The notes below the pieces were generated by a model, which saw only the letters and a list, made by a program, of their open reading frames with translations, was not told where the DNA came from and made no database searches. From Saccharothrix sp. NRRL B-16314 (GTDB lineage Bacteria > Actinomycetota > Actinomycetes > Mycobacteriales > Pseudonocardiaceae): DNA of 64,000 nucleotides. The position numbers and the translations under genes are program-made. Below are positions 1 to 8,640 of the stretch, piece after piece (the first letter of the stretch is position 1; every line of letters starts with the position of its first letter). The stretch spans positions 496,001 through 560,000 of the forward strand of contig NZ_JNXC01000003.1 in assembly GCF_000716595.1 (NCBI RefSeq), given 5' to 3'.

Positions 1-71
1 GCGCCAGCCGCCGAGCCGAGGCCGTGGCCAACGCCTTCGACCGCGGCCTCCTAGACCTCCCCGACCAGTGA
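1..71 (+). CDS. C-terminal fragment of an unknown protein
   Basis: Only the last 22 or so codons are inside the window, ending ...GLLDLPDQ and the TGA at 69-71. The codon pattern (G/C at nearly every third position) fits a real coding end. The stop codon lies inside the first GTGAGTCC unit of the repeat element that follows, as in three other genes of this window. Function cannot be judged. Confidence 0.5.
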   Translation, partial: ASRRAEAVANAFDRGLLDLPDQ

Positions 72-281
72 GTCCTACGTTCCCGTCGCGTGAGTCCTAC
101 GTTCAGGACGCGTGAGTCCTACGTTCAGAACGCGTGAGTCCTACGTTCGCGTCCCCCGAGTTCAACGCTCAGAACCGCCCGAGCCGGCCGACCCTGTTCT
201 GAGCGTTGAACTCGGGGGTTCTGAACGTAGGACACGGGTGTTCCGAAGGGACGACTCACGGGGCCGGAACGTAGGACTCAC
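68..281. repeat. 22-bp-register inverted repeat element, copy R1 (214 bp)
   Basis: Four exact copies of GTGAGTCCTACGTTC start at 68, 90, 112 and 134 (period 22). At 156, in the same register, comes the diverged copy CCGAGTTCAACGCTC, the left arm of a perfect 23-bp inverted repeat (153-175 with 196-218, 20-nt loop). The right side continues in 22-bp register with inverted units at 201 (arm), 223 (variant), 245 (strong variant) and 267 (exact). The element begins at the stop codon of the preceding gene and ends about 135 bp before the ABC ATPase gene. It is the same length as R4 and lies in the opposite orientation, judged by the asymmetric loop. It could act as a terminator; that is inference. 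Confidence 0.95.
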
Positions 282-415
282 GGCGGGGTCAGACCGGGGG
301 ACTACGGGACGTCATACCGGCGGTTGACGGGTGGTTCCGCCGTCGGCGTGACGACCGGGCACGCGGCTGCGGCCTAGTTTTCTCCACGTCCGGGAGAGCT
401 AGGGAATGAGGGAGC

Positions 416-1168
416 ATGTCCGCACTGGTGTCCGACGTCGGGACCCGCACCGCTGTAGCCGCCGAGGACCTGGTGAAGGTGTACGGCAAGGGCGACACCG
501 CCGTCCGGGCGCTGGACGGGGTCAGCGTCACCTTCCAGGCAGGCCGGTTCACCGCCATCATGGGCCCGTCCGGGTCCGGCAAGTCCACCCTGATGCACTG
601 CCTGGCCGGGCTGGACAACGTCGACGGCGGCAAGGTGCACGTCGGCGGCACCGAGATCACCGCGCTCGGCGACAAGGATCTGACCAAGCTGCGGCGTGAC
701 CGGGTCGGGTTCGTCTTCCAGGCGTTCAACCTCCTGCCCACGCTCACCGCCGAGGCGAACATCCTGCTCGGCCTCGAACTCGCCGGCCGCAAGCCCGACC
801 GCGAGTGGTTCGACACGATCGTGGACGTCCTCGGCCTCCGCGACCGCCTCAAGCACAAGCCCAGCGAGCTGTCCGGCGGCCAGCAGCAGCGCGTGGCCTG
901 CGCCCGCGCCCTCGTCGCCCGCCCCGACGTGGTGTTCGCCGACGAGCCCACCGGCAACCTCGACTCCCGCTCCGGCGCGGAGGTGCTGGACTTCCTGCGC
1001 ATGTCGGTGCGCAAGCTCGGCCAGACGGTCATCATGGTGACGCACGACCCGGTGGCCGCCTCCTACGCCGACCGCGTGGTGCTGCTCGCCGACGGCAGGC
1101 CCGCCGGCGAGATCGACAGCCCGACCACCGACTCCGTGCTGTCCGCGCTCAAGCACCTGGGGGCGTGA
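416..1168 (+). CDS. ABC transporter ATP-binding protein, MacB/LolD type
   Basis: A 250-residue ATPase subunit that would energise the FtsX-type permease encoded 4 bp downstream. Visible motifs are Walker A GPSGSGKST (residues 50-58), the Q-loop glutamine in VFQAFNLLP, the signature LSGGQQQR (from 152), Walker B VVFADEPTGNLD (172-183) and the switch histidine in MVTHD (210). The FNLLPTLTA stretch after the Q-loop is typical of the MacB/LolD subclass, which works mechanically on lipoproteins, peptides or the envelope rather than as a classical importer. The ATG at 416 has a close GGGAG; a GTG 12 bases on is possible. Substrate is not predictable. Confidence 0.93.
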   Translation: MSALVSDVGTRTAVAAEDLVKVYGKGDTAVRALDGVSVTFQAGRFTAIMGPSGSGKSTLMHCLAGLDNVDGGKVHVGGTEITALGDKDLTKLRRDRVGFVFQAFNLLPTLTAEANILLGLELAGRKPDREWFDTIVDVLGLRDRLKHKPSELSGGQQQRVACARALVARPDVVFADEPTGNLDSRSGAEVLDFLRMSVRKLGQTVIMVTHDPVAASYADRVVLLADGRPAGEIDSPTTDSVLSALKHLGA

Positions 1169-1172
1169 CCTG

Positions 1173-3683
1173 ATGCTGCGCACGATCATCGCGGGCCTCC
1201 GCGCCCGCACCGCGCGGCTCGTCCTGTCCTCGGTGGCGATCGCCCTCGGCGTCGCCTTCGTGACCGGCACGCTCGTGCTGGGCGACGCCATGAACGCGAG
1301 CCTGCGCGACGAGTTCGCCAAGGGCGCGCGGAACGTCGACGTCTCGGTCACCGTGTCCGGCGACTCGTCCGATGTGGACGGCATCAGCCCCGAAACGCTC
1401 GCGGCGATCCGGCAGGCGCCGGGCGTGGCGGGCGCCGACCCGCGCGGCTCACAGGCCGTGCCGGTGCTCACGGCCAACGGCAAGGCGAAGCCCGCTTGGG
1501 CGGTTTCCCTCCCCACCAACGAGAAGCTGCGCGAGTTCGACCTCGCGGACGGCCGCTACCCGACGTCGGCGGACGAGATCGCGGTCGACAAGCGCACCGC
1601 CGCCACCGCCAAGCTGACCATCGGCCAGCCGGTCGTGCTGCTGGGCAAGGAGGAGAAGCGGCACACCTACACGCTCGTCGGCACGTACCAGCAGGGCACG
1701 AACACGATGTCGCTGTCCGGCTACGACCACGTGGGCCTGACGCCCGAGGCGTTCCAGGCGTTGGAGCCGGAACGCCCGCCGTACCAGGTGGTCGCCACCG
1801 CCGCGGCCGGGTTCACCCAGCAGCAGGTCGTGGACAACGTCCGCAAGGCCATCGACGCCAAGGCCTTCACCGTCCAGAGCGGCGAGGAGCTGACCCAGGA
1901 GACGCTGGCACGGGTCGAGTCGCAGTCCGGCGAGTTCACCGCGCTCCTGCTGGCGTTCGCGCTGATCGCGCTCGTCGTCGCGGCCATGGTCATCTACAAC
2001 ACGTTCACCATCCTGGTCGCCCAGCGCACCCGCGAGCTGGCCCTGATGCGCTGCGTCGGCGCGAGCCGCGGCCAGGTGTTCCGCGGCGTGCTGGCGGAAG
2101 CGCTGGTGATGGGCCTGACCGCCTCGGTGATCGGCCTGTTCGGCGGGATCGGCGTGTCCGCGCTGCTGCAACGGGTGATCCTCTCGTTCGGCGGCGCCGG
2201 CGAGGGTGTGGTGTACCTGCCGGTGTCGGTGACGACGGTGCTCGCCGCGTTCGCCGTCGGCACGCTGGTGACGGTGCTCGCCGCGGTGCTGCCGGCCCGC
2301 AAGGCGACGAGGGTCGCGCCGGTGGCCGCGCTGCGCAGCCAGCCCGACAGCGGCGAGGAGGTCGCCCGCACCGGCGTGGTGCGCGCGCTGACCGCCGTGC
2401 TGTTCACGGTGATCGGCGTCGGCGCGGTCGTGTTCGGCATGAGCATGGACGACGAGGACGCGGCCATGGTCGTCAGCGGCGCCGGCACGATGGCGCTGCT
2501 GGCCGCGGTGCTCGTGCTCGGCCCGCTGCTGGTCGGCCCGGTCAACCGGGTGCTCGGCGTGCTGCCGCGGGCGCTGTTCGGCGTGCCCGCCAAGCTGGCC
2601 TCGGCGAACGCCGGCCGCAACCCCAAGCGCACCGCCGCGACGACCGCCGCGCTGATGATCGGCGTGACCATCGTGGCGCTGGTGACCGTGGTCGCCAACA
2701 GCGCCAAGGAGACCGCCAACGCCCAGATCGACGAGCGGATGCCCGCCGACTACACGGTGACGTCCTCGGTGTACGACCGGCCGCTGCCCAAGGAGCTGGC
2801 CACGCAGCTGGCCGCCGTGCCGGAGGTGGCGAAGGTCGCGCCGACCACCGTGGTCTACGGCGAGCGCGAGTACCTCACCGGCATCCCGCGCGACGCGATC
2901 GGCGACCTGTTCCGGCCGACGGTCACCAGCGGTTCGCTCGCCGACCTGGTCGACGGCACGGTGGCGGTGAACGCCGACTACGTCAAGCGGCGGAACGTGT
3001 CGGTGGGCTCCATGCTGACGATCCGGCCGGAGAAGGGCGAGGAGCAGCAGCTGAAGGTCGTCGCGGTGATCGAAGGGCAGCGGCTGTCCGACGGCGTCAT
3101 GACGATGGAGACGTCGCAGCGCTTCCCGCAGGCCGCCGAGGGTTACGACAGCATCCTGGTGAAGCTCAAGGACGGCGTCGCGAACGGGCGCGCGGCGGTG
3201 GAACGGGTCACCGACCCGTCGCCGCTGGCCCTGCTGGACAGCGCCGCGGAGACGAAGGAGCAGCTGAACCAGCAGCTCAACCAGGTGCTGACGTTCATCT
3301 GGGCGCTCATCGGGCTGGCCGTGCTGATCGCGTTGTTCGGCATCGCCAACACGCTGACGCTGTCGGTGTTGGAGCGGACGCGCGAGTCGGCGCTGCTCCG
3401 GGCGCTCGGCCTGACCCGCGGCCAGTTGCGGCTGATGCTGGTGATCGAGTCGGTGCTGATGGCGTTGATGGGCGCGGCGATCGGCCTGCTGCTCGGCATC
3501 GGCTTCGGCTGGGTGATCACGGAGGCGCTGTCCACCGACACGATCTCGGTCGACCTGATCGTGCCGTTCGGGCAGATCGGCGTGATGCTCGCCGGCGCCG
3601 TCGTCGCGGCCGTCGTGGCCGCCGCGCTGCCCGCCCGGCGTGCCGCCCGGACCTCGGTCGTCGCGGGGATGGCCGAGGCGTGA
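1173..3683 (+). CDS. ABC transporter permease with two FtsX domains
   Basis: An 836-residue membrane protein with an N-terminal signal-anchor helix, a large extracytoplasmic MacB_PCD-like region, and two FtsX blocks (about residues 255-385 and 705-830). Each block ends in the conserved pattern LPARKATRVAPVAALR or LPARRAARTSVVAGMA. Duplicated FtsX permeases of this size are common in actinomycetes and pair with a MacB/LolD-type ATPase, here the gene just upstream, so the two form an operon. The hairpin at 3815-3849 probably ends the transcript. Role is unknown; envelope stress or antimicrobial peptide efflux are typical family roles. Confidence 0.92.
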   Translation: MLRTIIAGLRARTARLVLSSVAIALGVAFVTGTLVLGDAMNASLRDEFAKGARNVDVSVTVSGDSSDVDGISPETLAAIRQAPGVAGADPRGSQAVPVLTANGKAKPAWAVSLPTNEKLREFDLADGRYPTSADEIAVDKRTAATAKLTIGQPVVLLGKEEKRHTYTLVGTYQQGTNTMSLSGYDHVGLTPEAFQALEPERPPYQVVATAAAGFTQQQVVDNVRKAIDAKAFTVQSGEELTQETLARVESQSGEFTALLLAFALIALVVAAMVIYNTFTILVAQRTRELALMRCVGASRGQVFRGVLAEALVMGLTASVIGLFGGIGVSALLQRVILSFGGAGEGVVYLPVSVTTVLAAFAVGTLVTVLAAVLPARKATRVAPVAALRSQPDSGEEVARTGVVRALTAVLFTVIGVGAVVFGMSMDDEDAAMVVSGAGTMALLAAVLVLGPLLVGPVNRVLGVLPRALFGVPAKLASANAGRNPKRTAATTAALMIGVTIVALVTVVANSAKETANAQIDERMPADYTVTSSVYDRPLPKELATQLAAVPEVAKVAPTTVVYGEREYLTGIPRDAIGDLFRPTVTSGSLADLVDGTVAVNADYVKRRNVSVGSMLTIRPEKGEEQQLKVVAVIEGQRLSDGVMTMETSQRFPQAAEGYDSILVKLKDGVANGRAAVERVTDPSPLALLDSAAETKEQLNQQLNQVLTFIWALIGLAVLIALFGIANTLTLSVLERTRESALLRALGLTRGQLRLMLVIESVLMALMGAAIGLLLGIGFGWVITEALSTDTISVDLIVPFGQIGVMLAGAVVAAVVAAALPARRAARTSVVAGMAEA

Positions 3684-3814
3684 AACCCCTGGTGGCCCGT
3701 TCCTCTTCGGGGAGGGGAACGGGCTACCGGGGCGCACGCCGCCAGTGCGACGCGAGTCACAGGATTTCTTGCGAGCACGCGTCACGTCCGAGCGCGAATC
3801 GCCTCTAACAGGGT

Positions 3815-3849
3815 GCGGGATGGCCCGGGCGAGGGCCGGGCCATCCCGC
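3815..3849. terminator. Hairpin downstream of the FtsX permease gene
   Basis: GCGGGATGGCCCG (3815-3827) and CGGGCCATCCCGC (3837-3849) form a perfect 13-bp stem with a 9-nt loop. There is no T-run, which is usual for actinomycete terminators. The rest of the 3684-4063 gap holds no gene, only this hairpin and the promoter/operator of the sugar operon. Confidence 0.6.
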
Positions 3850-4007
3850 CTCGATCCCGCCTCGATCCGGCCCTTCCTGGCCACCGGGACCGCTCACTCG
3901 TTGTGATCGCGACGGTCACGTTCGGCGCACAAGAGCGCTTCAGAATGTTGCGGAACGGTGTCGACCGGTACTTCCCGGGTTGACAGCACCGACCGTCCTC
4001 ACGACTG

Positions 4008-4021
4008 TGAGAGCGCTCTCA
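4008..4021. promoter_or_regulatory. CebR-like operator before the sugar-uptake operon
   Basis: TGAGAGCGCTCTCA is a perfect 14-bp palindrome with the GAGCGCTC core of LacI-family operators such as the Streptomyces CebR box TGGGAGCGCTCCCA. It lies 42 bp before the lipoprotein start. A possible -35 TTGACA (3980-3985) sits about 22 bp upstream, placing the operator at or just after the transcription start, a blocking position. A related site is found before the LacI gene (10214-10227). Confidence 0.75.
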
Positions 4022-4063
4022 TGAAGCCGGGTCGGAAACCGGCGAGTGCGTCGAGGAGGACGG

Positions 4064-5344
4064 ATGAGCAGGACTCTGGTCGGCCGGACGACGGCGATCA
4101 CCGCGGTCGCCGTGGCCGCGACCCTGGTGGCCGCCTGTGGCGGTGGAAGTGACGCGGGCGACGGCAAGGTCAAGCTGTCGATCGGCGTGTTCTCCGACTT
4201 CGGATACGCCAACCTGATCAAGGAGTACCAGGCGTCCCACCCGGACATCGAGATCGAGCAGCGCACGGTCAAGATGGAGCAGCACCACACGCAGCTCGCG
4301 ACGCAGCTCGCGGGCGGCCGGGGCGCGGCGGACATCGTGGCGATCGAGGAAGGCAACATCGCGCAGTTCCGCCAGTCCAAGGACAAGTTCGTCAACCTGG
4401 CGGACCACGGCGCCAAGGACCTCGAGAGCCAGTGGGCCGCCTGGAAGTGGAACCAGGGCACCACCGACGACGGCGACTTCGTGCTGGGCCTCGGCACGGA
4501 CATGGGCAGCCTCGCGCTCTGCTACCGCCGCGACCTGTTCGAGGCCGCCGGCCTGCCCGCCGACCGCGAGTCCGTCGGCAAGCTGTGGCCGACCTGGGAC
4601 GACTACCTCGCGGTCGCCGAGACCTTCTCGCAGAAGACGCCCGGCGTGAAGTTCGTCGACACCGCCCAGAACGTCTACAAGGCGATCCTCGACCAGACCG
4701 AGGAGGGCTACTTCGCCAAGGCCGACGACTCGTTCATCGGTGACAAGAACGAGAAGGTGAAGCAGGCCTTCACGCTCGCGGCCACGCTGGGCGAGCGCAA
4801 GCAGACCGGCGCGCTGGCGCCGTTCAGCCAGGACTGGAACGTGGCGCTCAAGCAGGCGTCCTTCGCCACCACCACCTGCCCGGCGTGGGCGCTCGCGCTG
4901 ATCAAGGCCGGTGCGGGCGACGAGGCCGCGGGCAAGTGGGACGTGGCCGCGGCGCCCGGTGGCGGCGGCAACTGGGGCGGTTCGTTCCTCGCCGTGCCCA
5001 AGCAGGGCAAGCACCCCAAGGAAGCCTACGAGCTGGCCAAGTGGCTGACCGCGCCCGAGCAGCAGAAGCGGATCTTCAAGGAGACCGGCAACCTGCCCAG
5101 CGAGCCCGCCGCGTACAAGGACCCCGAGGTCACCGCGACGACCAACGAGTACTTCAACAAGGCCCCGGTCGGCCAGATCTTCGGCAACTCGGCGGAGAAC
5201 CTGAAGCCCACCTACCGCGGCACCAAGGACTCCAAGGTCACGCCGGTCTTCGGCAACGCCCTGTCCCGCGTGGAGACCGGCAAGCAGTCCACAGCGGACG
5301 CCTTCGCCCAGGCCCTCCAGGAAGCGCGGGACGCCGTCAAGTGA
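4064..5344 (+). CDS. cebE: Sugar ABC transporter substrate-binding lipoprotein, CebE-like
   Basis: A 426-residue extracellular solute-binding protein (family 1). The signal peptide ends in the lipobox LVAAC with Cys25 as lipid anchor, followed by GGGSDAG. The body has the GTDMGSLALCYRRDLFEAAGLP and GGGGNWGGSF stretches typical of cellobiose/oligosaccharide binders. The start at 4064 is chosen for the GAGGAGGA just upstream; an in-frame ATG 18 bases earlier lacks a site. The next gene overlaps its stop by GTGA. Context (two permeases, GH1 glucosidase, LacI regulator, CebR-like operator) points to cellobiose or cello-oligosaccharide uptake; the exact sugar is inferred. Confidence 0.85.
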   Translation: MSRTLVGRTTAITAVAVAATLVAACGGGSDAGDGKVKLSIGVFSDFGYANLIKEYQASHPDIEIEQRTVKMEQHHTQLATQLAGGRGAADIVAIEEGNIAQFRQSKDKFVNLADHGAKDLESQWAAWKWNQGTTDDGDFVLGLGTDMGSLALCYRRDLFEAAGLPADRESVGKLWPTWDDYLAVAETFSQKTPGVKFVDTAQNVYKAILDQTEEGYFAKADDSFIGDKNEKVKQAFTLAATLGERKQTGALAPFSQDWNVALKQASFATTTCPAWALALIKAGAGDEAAGKWDVAAAPGGGGNWGGSFLAVPKQGKHPKEAYELAKWLTAPEQQKRIFKETGNLPSEPAAYKDPEVTATTNEYFNKAPVGQIFGNSAENLKPTYRGTKDSKVTPVFGNALSRVETGKQSTADAFAQALQEARDAVK

Positions 5345-6324
5345 CGGTCGCACCCGAACGGGCCGCGGCGGGACGGGGCACCACGCCCGTCCCGCCGCCG
5401 GCGCAGCGCCTGTCGTGGCGGGACAAGCTCGGTCGGCTGGACACCAGGTACACGCCGTACCTGATCATCGCGCCGTTCTTCGTGGTGTTCGGGATCTTCG
5501 GCCTCTACCCGCTGCTGTTCACCGCGTGGGTGTCGCTGCACGAGTGGCAGCTCATCGACGGCGACCAGGGCTTCACCGGCCTGGACAACTACGCCGAACT
5601 GCTGTCCGACAAGAACTTCTGGAACGCGCTGGGCAACACGGTCAGCCTGTTCCTGCTGTCCACCGTGCCGCAGCTGTTCGCCGCCCTCGGCCTGGCCGCC
5701 CTGTTGGACCGCGGCCTGCGCGGCCGGGCGTTCTGGCGGGCGGGCGTGCTGCTGCCGAACGTGATCTCGGTGGCCGCGGTCGCGCTGGTGTTCGCGCAGC
5801 TGTTCGGCCGCGACTTCGGCATCGTCAACGCCCTGCTGGGCTTCGTCGGCATCGACCCGGTGGACTGGCGGGCCGAGACGTGGGCCTCCCACCTGGCCAT
5901 CAGCTCGATGGTGATGTGGCGGTGGACCGGCTACAACGCGCTGATCTACCTGGCCGCGATGCAGTCGGTGCCCAGGGACATGTACGAGTCGGCGATGCTC
6001 GACGGGGCGTCCCGCTGGCGGGTGTTCTGGTCGATCACGGTTCCCAGCATCCGGCCGACGATCCTGTTCACGGTCATCGTGTCGACCATCGGCGGCATGC
6101 AGCTGTTCGTCGAGCCGCAGCTGTTCGACCCGGGCGGCACGGCCACCGGCACCGGCGGCGACGACCGGCAGTTCCAGACCCTGGTGATGTACCTGTACGA
6201 GAAGGGGTTCCGGTTGTTCGACGCGGGCTACTCGTCGGCCATCGCGTGGGTGCTGTTCCTGCTGATCCTGGTGGTCGCGGTCGTGAACTTCACGGTGGCG
6301 CGGCGCATCGCGTCGAAGGGGTGA
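5341..6324 (+). CDS. cebF: Sugar ABC transporter permease, CebF-like
   Basis: A 327-residue inner-membrane permease (MalF/BPD_transp_1 type) with six predicted helices; the first, YLIIAPFFVVFGIFGLYPLL, follows a basic cytoplasmic N-terminus. The EAA loop ESAMLDGASRWRVFWSITVP, which docks to the ATPase, is present. The GTG start overlaps the preceding stop codon (GTGA at 5341-5344), so translation is probably coupled. No ATPase gene is in the cluster; as in Streptomyces ceb systems, a shared MsiK-type ATPase elsewhere would have to serve it. Confidence 0.88.
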   Translation: MTVAPERAAAGRGTTPVPPPAQRLSWRDKLGRLDTRYTPYLIIAPFFVVFGIFGLYPLLFTAWVSLHEWQLIDGDQGFTGLDNYAELLSDKNFWNALGNTVSLFLLSTVPQLFAALGLAALLDRGLRGRAFWRAGVLLPNVISVAAVALVFAQLFGRDFGIVNALLGFVGIDPVDWRAETWASHLAISSMVMWRWTGYNALIYLAAMQSVPRDMYESAMLDGASRWRVFWSITVPSIRPTILFTVIVSTIGGMQLFVEPQLFDPGGTATGTGGDDRQFQTLVMYLYEKGFRLFDAGYSSAIAWVLFLLILVVAVVNFTVARRIASKG

Positions 6325-6331
6325 GGCGCGG

Positions 6332-7165
6332 ATGAGCTCGAAACGACTCACGCGCTCCGGCCCGGTCGCCTACGCGCTGCTGGTGGTGGTCCTGCTCGCC
6401 TCGGTGTTCCCGCTGTACTACTCGTTCCTGATCGCCAGCAAGGACAACTCGGCGCTGGGCGAGGCGGTGCCGTCGCTGGTACCCGGCGGGAACCTCTTCG
6501 ACAACCTGGCCAGGATGTTCGACACCGTCGACTTCTGGCTCGCGATGCAGAACTCGCTGGTGGTCGCGGGCACGGTGGCGCTCAGCAACGTCGTGCTCGG
6601 TACGCTGGCCGGGTTCGCGTTCGCCCGGCTGCGGTTCCGCGGCGGCAACTCGCTGTTCCTGATCGTGGTCGGCACGTCCATGGTCCCGACGCAGCTCGGC
6701 GTCATCCCGCTGTACATGCTGATGTCCGACCTCGACTGGTACGGCACGCTCCAGGCGGTGATCGTGCCCGCGCTGATCGGCGCGTTCTCGGTGTTCTGGA
6801 TGCGGCAGGCCTGCGAGGAGTCCGTGCCGTACGAGCTGATCGAGGCGGCCCGGGTGGACGGCTGCTCGGTGCTGAAGACGTTCTGGCACGTGGCCTTCCC
6901 GGCAGTGCGGCCACAGGCGGCGGTGATGGGCATGTTCACGTTCATGACGGCGTGGAACGACTTCTTCTGGCCGCTGATCGTGCTGGATCCCAACGACAGC
7001 CCCACGGTCCAGGTGGCGTTGTCGACGCTGGCCAGCGGCTATTACACGGACTACTCGCTCATGCTCTCCGGCGCGTCGCTCGCGGTGCTGCCGGTGGTCG
7101 GGATCTTCATCCTGCTGGCCCGACAGATCGTCGGTGGGATCATGCAGGGCGCTGTGAAGGGGTGA
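6332..7165 (+). CDS. cebG: Sugar ABC transporter permease, CebG-like
   Basis: The 277-residue second permease (MalG type) of the same importer, starting 8 bp after the CebF-like gene. It has six predicted helices and the EAA motif EAARVDGCSVLKTFWHVAFP. The C-terminus VGGIMQGAVKG is typical of the family. It is followed at once by the beta-glucosidase gene, so uptake and hydrolysis are likely co-transcribed from the 4.0-kb promoter. Confidence 0.9.
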   Translation: MSSKRLTRSGPVAYALLVVVLLASVFPLYYSFLIASKDNSALGEAVPSLVPGGNLFDNLARMFDTVDFWLAMQNSLVVAGTVALSNVVLGTLAGFAFARLRFRGGNSLFLIVVGTSMVPTQLGVIPLYMLMSDLDWYGTLQAVIVPALIGAFSVFWMRQACEESVPYELIEAARVDGCSVLKTFWHVAFPAVRPQAAVMGMFTFMTAWNDFFWPLIVLDPNDSPTVQVALSTLASGYYTDYSLMLSGASLAVLPVVGIFILLARQIVGGIMQGAVKG

Positions 7166-7173
7166 ACTTTCGG

Positions 7174-8592
7174 ATGACGACAACCGACCCGGACACCGAG
7201 GTCGGACAGGACGTGCTGCGCTTCCCACCGGATTTCCTGTGGGGCTCGGCGACGGCGTCCTTCCAGATCGAGGGTTCGACCACGGCGGACGGTCGCGGAC
7301 CGTCCATTTGGGACACGTTCGCGGCGAAACCCGGTGCGGTGGTGGGCGGTGACACCGGCGACCCGGCGTGCGACCACTACCGCCGGTACGCCTCGGACGT
7401 CGGCCTGATGGCCGAGCTGGGGCTGGGCGCCTACCGGTTCTCGCTGGCGTGGCCGCGGATCCAGCCGGTGGGTGCGGGCCGGGTGGAGCCCAGGGGACTG
7501 GCGTTCTACGACCGGTTGGTGGACGAGCTGCTGGGGCGCGGGATCCAGCCGGTGGCCACGCTCTACCACTGGGACCTGCCGCAGGCGCTGGAGGACGGCG
7601 GCGGGTGGCGCAACCGCGACACCGCCTACCGGTTCGCCGAGTACGCGGCGTTGACGCACGAGCACCTCGGCGACCGGGTGCAGCTGTGGACCACGTTGAA
7701 CGAGCCCTGGTGCTCGGCGTTCCTCGGGTACGCGACCGGCATCCACGCGCCGGGGGTGGTGGACCTGAAGGCGTCGCTGGAGGCGGCGCACCACCTGCTG
7801 CTCGGGCACGGCCTGGCGGTGCAGGCGATGAGCGTGCAGGCGCCGGCCGACCACCGGTTCTCCATCGTGCTGAACTTCTGCGCGACGATGGTGGAGGACG
7901 ACGAGTCCCAGGAGGCGGTGCGCAAGGTCGACGGCCTGCAGAACCGGCTCTTCCTCGACCCGCTGGCGGGCCGCGGCTACCCGCAGGACGTCATCGAGGA
8001 CACCGCGTGGCTGGGTGACTGGACGGAGGTCGTGCGGGACGGCGACCTCGACGTGATCGCGACGCCGATCGACTGGATGGGCGTGAACTACTACAGCCCG
8101 ACCCGCGTCGCCGTCGCCGCCGATCCCGAGGTGGTGACCGGCGGGCCGTTCCCGGGCCTGCGCGGCGTCGAGTTCCTGCCCGCGCGCGGTGACGTGACCG
8201 GGTTCGGCTGGGAGATCGACGCGCGCGGCCTGACCGAGCTGCTGGAACGGCTCGGGCGCGACGTCGACGTGCCGCTGGTGATCACCGAGAACGGCTCCGC
8301 GTTCCCCGACGTGGTCGAGGACGGGGAAGTGGTGGACGAGGCGCGGACCAGGTACCTGGTCGACCACCTGCGGGCGGTGCACCGGGCCATCGCCGCAGGG
8401 GTGGACGTGCGCGGGTACTTCGCGTGGTCGCTGCTGGACAACTTCGAGTGGGCCGAGGGCTACAGCCAGCGGTTCGGCATCGTGCACGTCGATTACGACA
8501 CGCAGGTGCGCACGGTGAAGCGGAGCGGTCGCACGCTGGCCGGGGTGATCGGCGCCAACGCCGTTCCCGCCACCGGCTACGACGTGACCTGA
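7174..8592 (+). CDS. bglC: Family 1 glycoside hydrolase (beta-glucosidase)
   Basis: A 472-residue cytoplasmic GH1 enzyme that would split imported cellobiose or other beta-glucosides to glucose. The N-terminal signature FLWGSATASFQIEG is present. The acid/base glutamate is Glu177 in TLNEPW and the nucleophile is Glu372 in ITENGSAF. The C-terminal SLLDNFEWAEGYSQRFG block is canonical. The ATG at 7174 has AAGGGGTGA eight bases upstream; a GTG at 7162 overlapping the permease stop is an alternative. It is the last gene of the operon and is followed by a strong hairpin. Confidence 0.93.
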   Translation: MTTTDPDTEVGQDVLRFPPDFLWGSATASFQIEGSTTADGRGPSIWDTFAAKPGAVVGGDTGDPACDHYRRYASDVGLMAELGLGAYRFSLAWPRIQPVGAGRVEPRGLAFYDRLVDELLGRGIQPVATLYHWDLPQALEDGGGWRNRDTAYRFAEYAALTHEHLGDRVQLWTTLNEPWCSAFLGYATGIHAPGVVDLKASLEAAHHLLLGHGLAVQAMSVQAPADHRFSIVLNFCATMVEDDESQEAVRKVDGLQNRLFLDPLAGRGYPQDVIEDTAWLGDWTEVVRDGDLDVIATPIDWMGVNYYSPTRVAVAADPEVVTGGPFPGLRGVEFLPARGDVTGFGWEIDARGLTELLERLGRDVDVPLVITENGSAFPDVVEDGEVVDEARTRYLVDHLRAVHRAIAAGVDVRGYFAWSLLDNFEWAEGYSQRFGIVHVDYDTQVRTVKRSGRTLAGVIGANAVPATGYDVT

Positions 8593-8602
8593 CCCCGGAG
8601 CC

Positions 8603-8636
8603 CGGGGGCTGCCTGGTGCCGCTGGGGCAGCCCCCG
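8603..8636. terminator. Bidirectional terminator between convergent genes
   Basis: CGGGGGCTGCC (8603-8613) pairs perfectly with GGCAGCCCCCG (8626-8636). It lies between the GH1 gene and the convergent flavin/F420 oxidoreductase gene and may stop both transcripts. Confidence 0.75.
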
Positions 8637-8640
8637 ACCT

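Noticed and set aside
68..281. The 22-bp tandem repeats as a CRISPR array
   Set aside because: The repeated part is only 15 bp and the spacers are 7 bp and similar to each other; no cas genes are present, and the array is inverted around a hairpin. It does not fit CRISPR.
112..327. A short open frame through repeat R1
   Set aside because: It only translates repeat units; the same peptide (LSVELGGSERRTRVF) appears wherever the element is read in that frame, as in R5. No ribosome site and no independent coding signal.
1449..3884. Very long antisense open frames opposite the FtsX permease and many other genes
   Set aside because: High GC makes long open frames on the opposite strand common; their proteins are Arg/His/Gln-rich without domains, and codon positions fit the sense genes.
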